Source: Fusobacterium necrophorum subsp. necrophorum
GTDB taxonomy: Bacteria; Fusobacteriota; Fusobacteriia; Fusobacteriales; Fusobacteriaceae
Length of the DNA: 64,000 nucleotides
Reading direction: 5' to 3'
Assembly: GCF_004006635.1 (NCBI RefSeq)
Contig: NZ_CP034842.1
Span: 2,480,001-2,544,000 of the forward strand
Shown: piece by piece, positions 33,072 through 42,803 of the stretch
How the letters are laid out: each line of letters opens with the position of its first letter
Numbering within the stretch: the first letter of the stretch is position 1
Program-made: the position numbers and the translations under genes
Notes under the pieces: model-generated
Seen by the model: the letters and a program-made list of their open reading frames with translations, nothing else
Database searches by the model: none
Told to the model about the DNA's origin: nothing

Positions 33072-36000
33072 TTATGATTCTTTCCATCTTATCTTAACTC
33101 TATTTTTTCCGATAATTTGACTCATCTCCTCGAAAAAAGAGAGATTCAAATGAATGCTAAAAGAGCTTTTTCGCAATTTTTTCCCTTCTTTTCCTTGAAG
33201 AGCAAAATATAATTCATGATTTCCCCCTCGATATTGCAAAAGACTTTCTTTCAATTGACGATAATGCCCCATATCCTCTTCCAAAATATGAAGATATACC
33301 TTTAGACTGCTCTGAGCCAAAAAATGTTCAAAAGAAAATAATTTTTGCACGATAATTTTTTTGCTCTCTTCTCCTCGAAAATAATCTGTTTGCACTTTTC
33401 CTCTTAGAAATACAATAGTCCTATCCAATAAAAGAAAGCCGCTCTCCTGATAAATTTTTGGAAAAATGACCGTAGGAATTTGTCCTTGATAGTTTTCCAA
33501 ATCGGCAAATGCCATAGGATCCCCTTTTTTAGTTCTCGTTTTCTTCAAATTCTGTACAATTCCATAAAGCCAAACTTCTTTTTCCGTATGTTCTTCCTTT
33601 AACACATTCAATTCATCAAACTCGAAACTGCGGTACAAACTTTCATATTTGTCCAAAGGATTGGCACTGACATAAAAGCCCAAAAACTCTTTTTCTTTTT
33701 CCAAAAGAATATCCATAGGATATTCCTCTAGCTGAGGAAGAGAAAATTGGATTAAATTTTTCTTGGAATCCCCGAATAAATTCATCTGTTGAATATCATC
33801 CGCCTTGGATTTTCTCTGTACATAGTCCAGAACCTTATCCAAACTTTCTATTTTTTCATGTCGATTTCCCGGCAAAGAATCCAAGGCTCCCGCATAGATA
33901 AATGCTTCCAAGCCCTTTTTATTCAAGCCTTCCTTTCGCATTCTTTCCACAAAATCCTCATAGGATAGGAACTTTCCTCTTTTTTCCTTTTCTTCCTTAA
34001 TTTTTTCTGAAATTCCGGTTCCCACATTTTTAATCGCAGATAGAGCAAATAAAATTTTATCTTCTTTAACTACGAAGCGGGAAGACGGAAATTGTACATC
34101 CGGAGTTTGAATTTCCACCCCATGTGCCTTCGCGTCTGCAAAATAGAATGAAATTTTATCAATATCTGAAATTTCGGAACTAAGTAAGGCAGCATAAAAA
34201 TACTTCGGATAATGAGACTTGAAATATGCAGTCCAATATGCAATCAAAGCATAGGCGGCTGAATGGGATTTATTAAATCCATAGCCTGCAAACTTATCAA
34301 TCAAATCGAAAATTTCTTCCGCTTTTTCTCTTTCATATCCTTTTTTTACCGACCTTTCAATAAATTTGGAGCGATTTTCATGCATAATTTCGACATTTTT
34401 CTTCCCCATAGCACGACGCAGCAAATCCGCTTCTCCCAAACTGTAATCCGCCATGATGTTGGCAATTTTCATCACCTGTTCCTGGTAAAGAATCACTCCG
34501 TAAGTTTCTTCCAATACTTCCTGCAAACTGACATGAGGATAGACAATAGCTTTTTTTCCATGCTTACGCTCAATAAAATCATCTACCATTCCGGAGCCCA
34601 AAGGTCCCGGACGATACAAAGACAAAAGTGCTATAATGTCTCCGAATGAATTCGGTTTTAAACGCTTCAAAATACTGCGAAGTCCTCTGGATTCCATTTG
34701 AAAGACTCCAAAACTGTCTCCTCTGGAAAGCATATCATATACTTTTTCATCTTGTAAGGAAATCTCGGATAATACTATTTTTTTATCGGTATTTTCCTCT
34801 ATATAGTCCTGCGTCCTCTGAAGAATGGTAAGCGTTCTAAGTCCTAAAAAATCAATTTTTAATAGACCCAATTCTTCCAATTCCTTCATTTGGTATTGGG
34901 TCGACACAATGCCGTTTTTCGAATCCGCATAGAGAGGAACACTCTCTGTCAGAGATTTTTTCGTAATCAACACTCCGGCGGCATGGGTGGAAATATGCCT
35001 CACCTTGTTTTCAATTCTTATAGCGGTATTGATCACATTTTTGAGTTCCACATCCTGTTGATACATTGTCTTTAAGTCGATATTTTCCTCCAAAACTTCC
35101 CGTAGGGATGCAAACATCGGAATACATTTGGCAGCCTTGTCAATTTTGGAAAGTTCGACTTCCATGACTCTTCCCACATCTCGAATTGCCGCTCTCGCCT
35201 TAAGAGTTCCGAAGGTAGAAATTTGAGCTACCTTGTCCTGCCCATATTTGTGAACCACATAATCAATAATTTCCTGTCTTCTCTCTTGGCAAATATCAAT
35301 ATCAATGTCCGGCATGGAAATTCTTTCCGGATTTAAAAAACGCTCAAAAATCAAATGATATTCCAAAGGATCCAATTGTGTGATTTCCAAAGCATAGGCA
35401 ACCAAACTTCCGGCAGCCGATCCTCTTCCGGGACCAATCGGAATCTTCTTCTTTCTGGCAAAGGCAATAAAATCCCATACGACAACAAAATATCCGGCAT
35501 AACCCATTTTATTGATAATGGACAATTCATATTCCGCTCTTTCCACAATTGCCTCATCCAAACCTCGCGGGTATCTTTTTGCCAAGCCCTCATAGGTCAA
35601 TTTTTTCAAATATTCTTCCAAGCTGGCAATTCCCTCCGGCAGCGTATAATCCGGAAATTGAAATTCGTGCATCGGAATCCACAGCTGACAACGCTTGGCT
35701 ATTTCTACAGAATTTTGAATCGCCTCCGCATATTGTTCCCCCAGCATAGCATACATTTCTTCATAACTTTTTAAGTACAAATCCTGCATTTCAATTCTCA
35801 TTCTTTTTTCATCCGAAATATGAGAACCGGTTTGAATACACAGGATAACATCCTGCAACAAATGTTCTCCCTTGTTGACATAGTGCGTATCGTTGGTTGC
35901 AACCAAAGGAATCTGTAATTTTTTTCCGAAAGCATATAATGCTTCATTCACTTGTCTCTGTTCTTTCTCTTCATGTGCCTGGACTTCCAAATAAAAATTT

Positions 36001-36497
36001 TCCTTTCCGAAAATATCCTGATATTCTCGAATACAAGCCTCTATCTTAGACTCTTCCGCTCCTTCCAAAATATAAGAAGCGATTTCTCCGTTTAAACAGG
36101 CGGAAAGAGCAAGAATCCCTTTGGAATACTTTCGAAGAAGCTCCTTGTCAATTCTCGGTTTATAATAAAAACCCTCTAAATAGGCAAGAGAAGACAGGCG
36201 CATTAAATTTTGATAGCCTTCATAGTTTTCCGCCAATAAAATCAAATGAAAATTTCGACCTTTTTTCTCTTCCAAAGGAAATTCACTAAGATATACTTCC
36301 ACTCCAATGATGGCTTTCAATCCATATTTTTGAGCCTTCTGGTAAAATTCCAAAGCTCCGAACATATTTCCATGATCCGTGATTGCAATGGCTTTCATTC
36401 GCAAAGCCTTCGCCCTCTTCATATAATCTTCGATTTTCCCCACACCATCCAGCAAACTATATTCCGTATGTAAATGTAAATGAACGAAATCTCCCAT
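33072..36497 (-). CDS. dnaE: DNA polymerase III alpha subunit
   Basis: This 1141-residue replicative polymerase has an N-terminal PHP domain (HLHTEYSLLDG), the palm active-site region PDIDIDICQERR near residue 400, the HhH region near residue 850 and an OB-fold domain near residue 980. The start at 36497 is chosen because AAGGAG is correctly spaced. The previous gene's stop lies 15 bases upstream. Confidence 0.97.
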   Translation of the reverse strand: MGDFVHLHLHTEYSLLDGVGKIEDYMKRAKALRMKAIAITDHGNMFGALEFYQKAQKYGLKAIIGVEVYLSEFPLEEKKGRNFHLILLAENYEGYQNLMRLSSLAYLEGFYYKPRIDKELLRKYSKGILALSACLNGEIASYILEGAEESKIEACIREYQDIFGKENFYLEVQAHEEKEQRQVNEALYAFGKKLQIPLVATNDTHYVNKGEHLLQDVILCIQTGSHISDEKRMRIEMQDLYLKSYEEMYAMLGEQYAEAIQNSVEIAKRCQLWIPMHEFQFPDYTLPEGIASLEEYLKKLTYEGLAKRYPRGLDEAIVERAEYELSIINKMGYAGYFVVVWDFIAFARKKKIPIGPGRGSAAGSLVAYALEITQLDPLEYHLIFERFLNPERISMPDIDIDICQERRQEIIDYVVHKYGQDKVAQISTFGTLKARAAIRDVGRVMEVELSKIDKAAKCIPMFASLREVLEENIDLKTMYQQDVELKNVINTAIRIENKVRHISTHAAGVLITKKSLTESVPLYADSKNGIVSTQYQMKELEELGLLKIDFLGLRTLTILQRTQDYIEENTDKKIVLSEISLQDEKVYDMLSRGDSFGVFQMESRGLRSILKRLKPNSFGDIIALLSLYRPGPLGSGMVDDFIERKHGKKAIVYPHVSLQEVLEETYGVILYQEQVMKIANIMADYSLGEADLLRRAMGKKNVEIMHENRSKFIERSVKKGYEREKAEEIFDLIDKFAGYGFNKSHSAAYALIAYWTAYFKSHYPKYFYAALLSSEISDIDKISFYFADAKAHGVEIQTPDVQFPSSRFVVKEDKILFALSAIKNVGTGISEKIKEEKEKRGKFLSYEDFVERMRKEGLNKKGLEAFIYAGALDSLPGNRHEKIESLDKVLDYVQRKSKADDIQQMNLFGDSKKNLIQFSLPQLEEYPMDILLEKEKEFLGFYVSANPLDKYESLYRSFEFDELNVLKEEHTEKEVWLYGIVQNLKKTRTKKGDPMAFADLENYQGQIPTVIFPKIYQESGFLLLDRTIVFLRGKVQTDYFRGEESKKIIVQKLFSFEHFLAQSSLKVYLHILEEDMGHYRQLKESLLQYRGGNHELYFALQGKEGKKLRKSSFSIHLNLSFFEEMSQIIGKNRVKIRWKES

Positions 36498-36511
36498 GAC
36501 AATCTCCTTCT

Positions 36512-38272
36512 CTACCAATTCATATAATACCCGTATTCCTTAAATAATTTGGATAAGGCTCCCATATCTTCTTCTTTTACCATAATATGATATTCCTCTC
36601 CGCGAAGAATGAATTCTTGAAATCTTTTGTCTTTGCTGACAATCGAAATCAGTTCCTTGTCTTCTTTCAGCTTTAAAACCCGATACTCCGGTTTCCATGA
36701 GATTGCTCTGCTTTTCACTGCCAATTCTTCCAGAAAATCAATCCAAATTTGCGGTTTTAGCTCCGGAATTTTAGAATGAAATTCTTCAATCCGCTCTTGT
36801 AGAGAACCGTTTTCTTCCAAGCTTCTTAAAAAGCTCTCTTTGGTTACTTTGTACTTATTGTTCGCAATTTTCTGTCCGATTCTTTCCAAAAACATCGTTT
36901 TAGTAGGGGCATCTCCCAATAGAGTGATGATTAAATGTTCGTCGTCCAATAAAATCTCATTTTCTTCTGTCACTTTTTTAAATTCATACTCTTCCGTCCT
37001 TCCCAAGACATATTCCCCCAAGCGGGTCAAACGAATGTATTGTAAGCCGTCATACTTACTTAAATATCCATTTTTTAAATACAAATAGCTGTCTTCGTCA
37101 GGCATATTATAGTATAACTCAAAAATTCCTAAAGTCCCTAATAGAAAGAAAAAACTTTTTACAAAAGGAATGACAATATAATCACGATAACGATCATGAT
37201 TGGTAATTCTTGTTCTCTCATAATTTGCCTCGTTAATATAAATATAATCCTTTACATCCTGAATATCAATCAACTCATAGAACTTATCCTGAAATAAAAT
37301 GGATTTTACGATATTATCGACACTGACAAGCATTCCTGCTTCCAACTCCTCCAGAACTTCCAAAATACTCTGAATACATTTCTTAAGCTGCTCGGAATGC
37401 TGCCAAATATTTTTGACTCCCTTCAGAAAATTCAAAAATAAGCCGGAATAACAGTAGCTCTCTTCTTTTACCAATTCCGTTGACAACAAATCCTGAACAA
37501 TATTTTTAATATTGCTTGCTTGAAAGTAATCTTTTCTCTTATACTTTTCTTTGATTAGAAAAAAGAATAGAGATAGGGTCTCGGTTTTCAAGTAATCCAA
37601 ATCTTTCGCATCGACATAATATTCCGTGATATTACAATACTTTTTCATGTTCAATTTGGATTCTTTCAAAATTTTTCCACTGCTGGAGAGAGCGATTCCT
37701 CCCTGTTCATAAAATTCGAAATATTTCGTCAAATTTTCCAAAATTTCCTGTTCATTATTTTCTTTTTTCATATATTTCGGAGAATGTACCGCCTGTAGAT
37801 GTATTTCTTTCGGTTTTTTCATAAATTGTCGAATATAGCGTAAAATATCATAGTGCAATTCAAAATAATCTCGATTTTTCGCATCCTTTGCCAATTTAAA
37901 AAAACTATACTTTCCGGATAGTTCTTTTAAAAATCGATTTTCCTCCGAGTAGTATTTTTCTTTGTCTTCCACCGAAAGATAATAACGTCCTCCCCAAGCC
38001 AAAGTTTCAAAAATATCCTGTATTTCTTTGTCCAAAGTGAAAAATAATTTTGGAAAGAGCTCTTCGGAACAATAGCATTCTTCCAATAAAGCTAAAAATA
38101 CTTCCTTTTCTGTGGCAGGTCCTATCATGGAAATGGAAAAAACATCCAAGTCTTTTCCTATGTATCCCTCCGCAATCCAATCCAAAAAATACGCTTTATA
38201 CAAACGAAATAAAGTTTCTCGTTGATAAAATTGGAACATGGCTTCCCGACATCGTTCTTTTTTTTGCTCCAT
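36512..38272 (-). CDS. 586-residue helicase-associated-type protein
   Basis: No full-length family is recognised. The protein is acidic and mostly helical, with no signal peptide. Its C-terminal part, from about residue 450 (LDDEHLIITLLGDAPTK, then the repeated helical stretch YKVTKESFLRSLEENGS and SWKPEYRVLKLK), resembles the helicase-associated XPB/Ssl2-type domain of stand-alone bacterial proteins. That likeness is from pattern only. It starts 16 bases after the MBL-SNF2 fusion and ends 15 bases before dnaE, so it probably works with the SNF2 protein on DNA. Confidence 0.5.
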   Translation of the reverse strand: MEQKKERCREAMFQFYQRETLFRLYKAYFLDWIAEGYIGKDLDVFSISMIGPATEKEVFLALLEECYCSEELFPKLFFTLDKEIQDIFETLAWGGRYYLSVEDKEKYYSEENRFLKELSGKYSFFKLAKDAKNRDYFELHYDILRYIRQFMKKPKEIHLQAVHSPKYMKKENNEQEILENLTKYFEFYEQGGIALSSSGKILKESKLNMKKYCNITEYYVDAKDLDYLKTETLSLFFFLIKEKYKRKDYFQASNIKNIVQDLLSTELVKEESYCYSGLFLNFLKGVKNIWQHSEQLKKCIQSILEVLEELEAGMLVSVDNIVKSILFQDKFYELIDIQDVKDYIYINEANYERTRITNHDRYRDYIVIPFVKSFFFLLGTLGIFELYYNMPDEDSYLYLKNGYLSKYDGLQYIRLTRLGEYVLGRTEEYEFKKVTEENEILLDDEHLIITLLGDAPTKTMFLERIGQKIANNKYKVTKESFLRSLEENGSLQERIEEFHSKIPELKPQIWIDFLEELAVKSRAISWKPEYRVLKLKEDKELISIVSKDKRFQEFILRGEEYHIMVKEEDMGALSKLFKEYGYYMNW

Positions 38273-38287
38273 AGTACTACCTTTCTT

Positions 38288-41200
38288 TTATTTTCCTAAA
38301 ATAAACTCAATTTCTTTTTCCGTAAACGATTTATTGGACAAATTATCTTCTGAAATAACATCGTCCAGTAATTTACTTTTCAACTCCTGTAATTGCAATA
38401 TTTTTTCCTCAATGGTATCTTTTAAAATCAATTTGTAAGAAAAAACCGTTCTGTCCTGTCCCAGACGATAAGCTCTATCAATTGCCTGATTTTCTACTGT
38501 CTTATTCCACCAAGGATCATAGATAAATATCGTATCCGCAGCCGTTAAATTCAGTCCGACTCCTCCTGTTTTCAGTGTCATCACGAATACCTTATATTTC
38601 TCATTTTTTTGAAATTTATTGACCAGTTGTTGTCTGTCCTTTGTATTCCCTGTCATGCTCAAATAAGGAATTTCTTGCTCTTCCAAGCTTTTACAAATGG
38701 TATCAATGGAACCGATATAGTTTGTAAACACTAAAACCTTATGATCATTTTCCACAGCTTCCAAAATTTGTTCCAATAACATTTCTTTTTTGCTGGAACT
38801 GATATAGGCATTTTTTACCTCCGGACAACTGGTAATTTGACGTAACTCATTCAGAGCCTGCAAAATAAAAAATTGTACTTTTCCCAAACCTTTTTCTCGA
38901 ATACCGGCATGTATCATATTGTAGTAATAATTTCTTCTCTCCTCATAAAACTTCTTATGCTCCGGATTCATATCAATATAAATGGTCTTTTCAATCTTAT
39001 CCGGCAAATCTTTCAAGACTTCTTTCTTGACTCTCCGTAGAATAAAAGGATAAATCTTTTTTCTTAAGTCCTGTACCGCCTCCAAATTATTTTCCTTTTG
39101 AATCGGGAAGGCATAGGTGGCATTGAACTCCTCCAAGCTTCCAAACATTCCGGGATTTAAAAAACGGAATAGGGAATAAAGTTCGCTTAAATTATTTTCA
39201 ATCGGAGTTCCGCTCAAAGCAATTCTGTTTTGAGCTTGCAATAACATAACCGCTTTGGTCGTTTGGGACTGTATATTTTTAATATTTTGAGATTCATCCA
39301 AGATAATCAAATCAAAGAACAACTCTTTCAAAGACACAATATCATTTCGCACCGTTCCGTAGGTCGTCAAAATGACGTCCTGTTTCTGAATGACTTGCAA
39401 GTCCCGATTGTTTCCATAGTAAATTCCTACCTTCAGTTTGGGACTGAATTTTTCAATTTCTCCCTGCCAATTGTAAATTAGACTCTTCGGCATGATAATC
39501 AACGATTTTTTCTTCTTCTCCTGATGTAATTTAGTAAGAATGGCAATGGCTTGTAATGTTTTTCCAAGTCCCATATCATCTGCCAAACAAGCACCCAAAT
39601 GTTTTCCCAACAGATAAGAAAGCCATTTATATCCGTATTTTTGATAGCTTCGTAGAGTCACATTCAATTTTGGGAAGCTTACTTCATAGTCTTTTAGATA
39701 ATTCATTCCATAGAAAAAATTCTTTTGTAACAAATATTCATCACTTACTATTTTTTCTTCAATAATATCATCGATAATAGGAAGATCAAAGAAAGAGATC
39801 TTTACTTTATTTTCCTCTCCCTCCTTAAAAATCCGTTCCAACTTTTCGATATACTTCTTATTGATAAGAGCGTTTGTTCCGTCACTTAAAACAATGTAGG
39901 AATCTTTCTGATAAGAAGACAGAACCTCCTGAATGGAAAATTTTTCTCCCTCAATATCAATTTCCGCCTCTCCCTCTAAAAAATCAATCGAGTAATGAAA
40001 ATTTCCTGTAATTCTAGGTTTGACAGCCTTAATATTATATTTTTTTAGCTTATCGCTTCCTGCAATAGGATATCGGTTGGCAAATTGTAATAAATGTTTG
40101 GTAATAAATTCTCTCGCTACCTGTTCCGGCAAAATAAAAAAATAATCCTCGTCCAAATAATAAGCTTGACGAATTCCCAATTCTCTCTGTATCTTTACCA
40201 GAATTTTAAGAACTTCCTCCACAAGTCCCGTGACGGGCGAGGTGTCTATTTTAGAAAACTGTATTCTTTTCTCTCTGCTATTTAGAGTAATCACTTCCTC
40301 AAAAGCATTGTCTTTCAAAAATTTGTAGTCCATATTCGAAACTTCCGCTCCAATGCGTAAGTATAGACTGTTATCCGATACAATCTTTTCAATCAGAATT
40401 TGAGGTTTTAAAAGCAAAGTTTCCGTCTCTATCCTCTTATAATCCCGATATCGAAAATCCATATCCGGAAAATGTTTATGAGCCAAGGTCATCAATTTTT
40501 CAACTTCCTGAAAACGTAATTCCGTTACAAAATCTTTTAATTCATAAAAACCCGTTCTTCTATTTTGTAACAGATAAAAACTTCCATTTGCCGCGATATC
40601 TTCCGTGATAATGTGAATGTCCTCATCTATCTCCGAAAGCTCTATCTGCGACTCATAAAGTCCCTCTTCCAAATTTTTTTCTCGAATACAAAGAAGCGGA
40701 GAATATCTTCCTTCTTTCCATGTAATTTTTTGGAAATCTTCTCTCACGAAATTATTCTGCCCTTTCAAAAAATCCAATAACTCTTCCTGATTTTCCAAAA
40801 AAATCCGTTCATATTTTTTATCCCAACCGGCAAAAAAGACGTCCTCCTGCTCCATAGGAATATAGGAATAAATGGGATCCATTTCAATTTCTTCCTTGGA
40901 TACTTTCTTCCCGTAAGAATCTACCAAATCAATATAGTAGCCTCTCTCTTCTTTCTTTAACATATAAAAAATTCCATGAATCATTTCCATTGCCTGTTTC
41001 ACAGGAATCAGCTGAATTCCATGTTCTTCTAAAATGCTTTTTGCTTCCTCCATCACAAAATAATTTTCCCAAAAATGCATAGGAATCACATGCAGACTAT
41101 CAATTTCTTTTACAAAAATTTCCAAACCCTCCGTAGTATGCTTTCCCAATCTTGGATCTACCGGTAAAAAAGCATAATCTATCATCGAATGTTGATCTTG

Positions 41201-41692
41201 CTTTATATTTTTTAAAATTCGAAAGTACTCTTCTCTCATGTTGTTTTCTTCTTCTGGAGTGTCGTCTTCCCAATGCCACAAATGAAAATCTCCCGCATGA
41301 AAAAGAAGTGTTCCTTCCACTGACACCAGAAAAGAGACTCCTGCATCCGTAGAACCATAGACGAAAATTTTCATATCTTCTATCTCTATTTGATCGCCTT
41401 CTCGCACCCAAATGATTTTTTCTCCAAAAGGTACATTCTGAATATCTTCACTTAAAATATATCGTATTTTAGGATTTTCTTTCTTCCAAGAAAAGATTTC
41501 CGGATTAAAATGATCGGCATGGCTATGAGAAGAGAAAACATATACTTTTTTCTCTTCTTGTCTGATATATTTATTAAAAAAATATTCTTTTTCCTCTGTT
41601 TTTTCTTTTGGAATGCAATAATAATCAAAAATTAAAATATGATTTTTTCCTTCCACAGCAAAACAGCTATGATAAATATAGTATATGTTCAT
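38288..41692 (-). CDS. metallo-beta-lactamase-fold domain fused to an SNF2 helicase
   Basis: This 1134-residue protein is one uninterrupted frame. Residues 1 to about 240 form an MBL-fold hydrolase domain with HSHADH at 56-61, HAGDFH at 132-137 and a later H206 (IPMHFW). The middle is like bacterial SNF2-associated regions. From about residue 690 there is an SNF2 ATPase: Walker A DDMGLGKT near 709, DESQ near 799, SGTPIENN, and DRAYRLGQDR near the end. A separate start for the SNF2 part around residue 247 has no good ribosome-binding site. The role is unknown; combined DNA remodelling and hydrolase activity is possible. Confidence 0.8.
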   Translation of the reverse strand: MNIYYIYHSCFAVEGKNHILIFDYYCIPKEKTEEKEYFFNKYIRQEEKKVYVFSSHSHADHFNPEIFSWKKENPKIRYILSEDIQNVPFGEKIIWVREGDQIEIEDMKIFVYGSTDAGVSFLVSVEGTLLFHAGDFHLWHWEDDTPEEENNMREEYFRILKNIKQDQHSMIDYAFLPVDPRLGKHTTEGLEIFVKEIDSLHVIPMHFWENYFVMEEAKSILEEHGIQLIPVKQAMEMIHGIFYMLKKEERGYYIDLVDSYGKKVSKEEIEMDPIYSYIPMEQEDVFFAGWDKKYERIFLENQEELLDFLKGQNNFVREDFQKITWKEGRYSPLLCIREKNLEEGLYESQIELSEIDEDIHIITEDIAANGSFYLLQNRRTGFYELKDFVTELRFQEVEKLMTLAHKHFPDMDFRYRDYKRIETETLLLKPQILIEKIVSDNSLYLRIGAEVSNMDYKFLKDNAFEEVITLNSREKRIQFSKIDTSPVTGLVEEVLKILVKIQRELGIRQAYYLDEDYFFILPEQVAREFITKHLLQFANRYPIAGSDKLKKYNIKAVKPRITGNFHYSIDFLEGEAEIDIEGEKFSIQEVLSSYQKDSYIVLSDGTNALINKKYIEKLERIFKEGEENKVKISFFDLPIIDDIIEEKIVSDEYLLQKNFFYGMNYLKDYEVSFPKLNVTLRSYQKYGYKWLSYLLGKHLGACLADDMGLGKTLQAIAILTKLHQEKKKKSLIIMPKSLIYNWQGEIEKFSPKLKVGIYYGNNRDLQVIQKQDVILTTYGTVRNDIVSLKELFFDLIILDESQNIKNIQSQTTKAVMLLQAQNRIALSGTPIENNLSELYSLFRFLNPGMFGSLEEFNATYAFPIQKENNLEAVQDLRKKIYPFILRRVKKEVLKDLPDKIEKTIYIDMNPEHKKFYEERRNYYYNMIHAGIREKGLGKVQFFILQALNELRQITSCPEVKNAYISSSKKEMLLEQILEAVENDHKVLVFTNYIGSIDTICKSLEEQEIPYLSMTGNTKDRQQLVNKFQKNEKYKVFVMTLKTGGVGLNLTAADTIFIYDPWWNKTVENQAIDRAYRLGQDRTVFSYKLILKDTIEEKILQLQELKSKLLDDVISEDNLSNKSFTEKEIEFILGK

Positions 41693-41803
41693 CTGTACTT
41701 CCTTTCTAAAAAAATATCATTCTATTGTATCATTTTCTTCAGAGTTTTTCAAGTTTTCTTTTCTATCTCATTTTGTTTGTTTATTTTTTTAATCAATTTT
41801 TTG

Positions 41804-41832
41804 TTGACTTTTTATATTATATTCTATATACT
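41804..41832 (+). promoter_or_regulatory. near-consensus promoter of the haem uptake operon
   Basis: TTGACT at 41804-41809 and TATACT at 41827-41832 have a 17-base spacer. The downstream AT-rich leader of about 60 bases could hold a Fur-type operator, but none is clear. GAAAGGAG precedes the ATG at 41898. Confidence 0.65.
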
Positions 41833-41897
41833 TTTAGTGAATTTATATTAAACAATTTAAATTTTAACTATACAAATTATTTTGAAAGGAGAACATT

Positions 41898-42773
41898 ATG
41901 AAGAAGGTTTTTATAACGTTTATTGTTGCCATTTTTTATACTTTTTCTTATGCATGGGATGTTGAGGAAAATTTTATAATAGACCGTTTTGGAAATCGGA
42001 TTCCCAAAAAATCCTATTCCAGAATTATAGCTATCGATCCCGGAACCGTTGAAATTTTATTCGAGATTGGTGCTGAAAAATCCATTGTTGCCATCGGGAA
42101 AACAGGACAAAGCAAGATTTATCCTGTAGAAAAAACCGAAAAATTGGAAAGCGTTGGAAATATGACTACCCCCAACTTTGAAAAAATCTTACAATATAAG
42201 CCGGACTTGGTTTTAGTCAACAGTATGATGGCAAGAAGTATGGAAAATTTTAAACGATTGGGAATTCCTTTTTTAGTCAGTGACACAGGAAACTTGAAAG
42301 ATATTATTCAGTCCATTCGTATTCTGGGAATTCTTAGTGCTCAGGAAGCGAAGTCCGAAGCCTTGGCAAAACAATGTGAAGAAAAATTAAAACTCATTCA
42401 AAAAAATATTCCTGAACACGCTTCTGTAAAAGGAGCTATTCTATATGCCGTTTCTCCTATGATGGCCTTTGGAAAGGAATCCCTTCCAGGAGATATTCTT
42501 CGCCATTTGGGAGTCATCAACATTGCGGAAAATGTTCCGGGAAACAGACCGATTCTCTCTCCGGAGTATATTTTAAAAATAAATCCTGATTTTCTGGCAG
42601 GAGCTATGAGCTTACAATCCGTCGATGACATTATTCACTCTTCCAATGTAATTCCTAAAACAAAGGCAGGTAAAAATAAAAAAATATTTATTCTAGATTC
42701 CTCCATGATACTTCGAGATTCTTATCGAATCTTTGATGAAATGGAAAAATTACAACAAAAAATTTATGAATAA
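41898..42773 (+). CDS. haem/iron-complex ABC importer, periplasmic binding protein
   Basis: The 291-residue protein has a signal peptide (MKKVFITFIVAIFYTFSYA, cleaved before WDVEE). The rest is the helical-hinge (class III, BtuF/HmuT) binding fold with IDRFGNRIPKK, IIAIDPGTVEILFEIGAE and LQYKPDLVLVN. It delivers a metal chelate, here probably haem, to the permease. Its role is inferred from the operon with a TonB receptor and a haem-opening radical SAM enzyme. Confidence 0.85.
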   Translation: MKKVFITFIVAIFYTFSYAWDVEENFIIDRFGNRIPKKSYSRIIAIDPGTVEILFEIGAEKSIVAIGKTGQSKIYPVEKTEKLESVGNMTTPNFEKILQYKPDLVLVNSMMARSMENFKRLGIPFLVSDTGNLKDIIQSIRILGILSAQEAKSEALAKQCEEKLKLIQKNIPEHASVKGAILYAVSPMMAFGKESLPGDILRHLGVINIAENVPGNRPILSPEYILKINPDFLAGAMSLQSVDDIIHSSNVIPKTKAGKNKKIFILDSSMILRDSYRIFDEMEKLQQKIYE

Positions 42774-42803
42774 ACAATAAAAATAAAAAAGGAGTGGTAA
42801 AAC

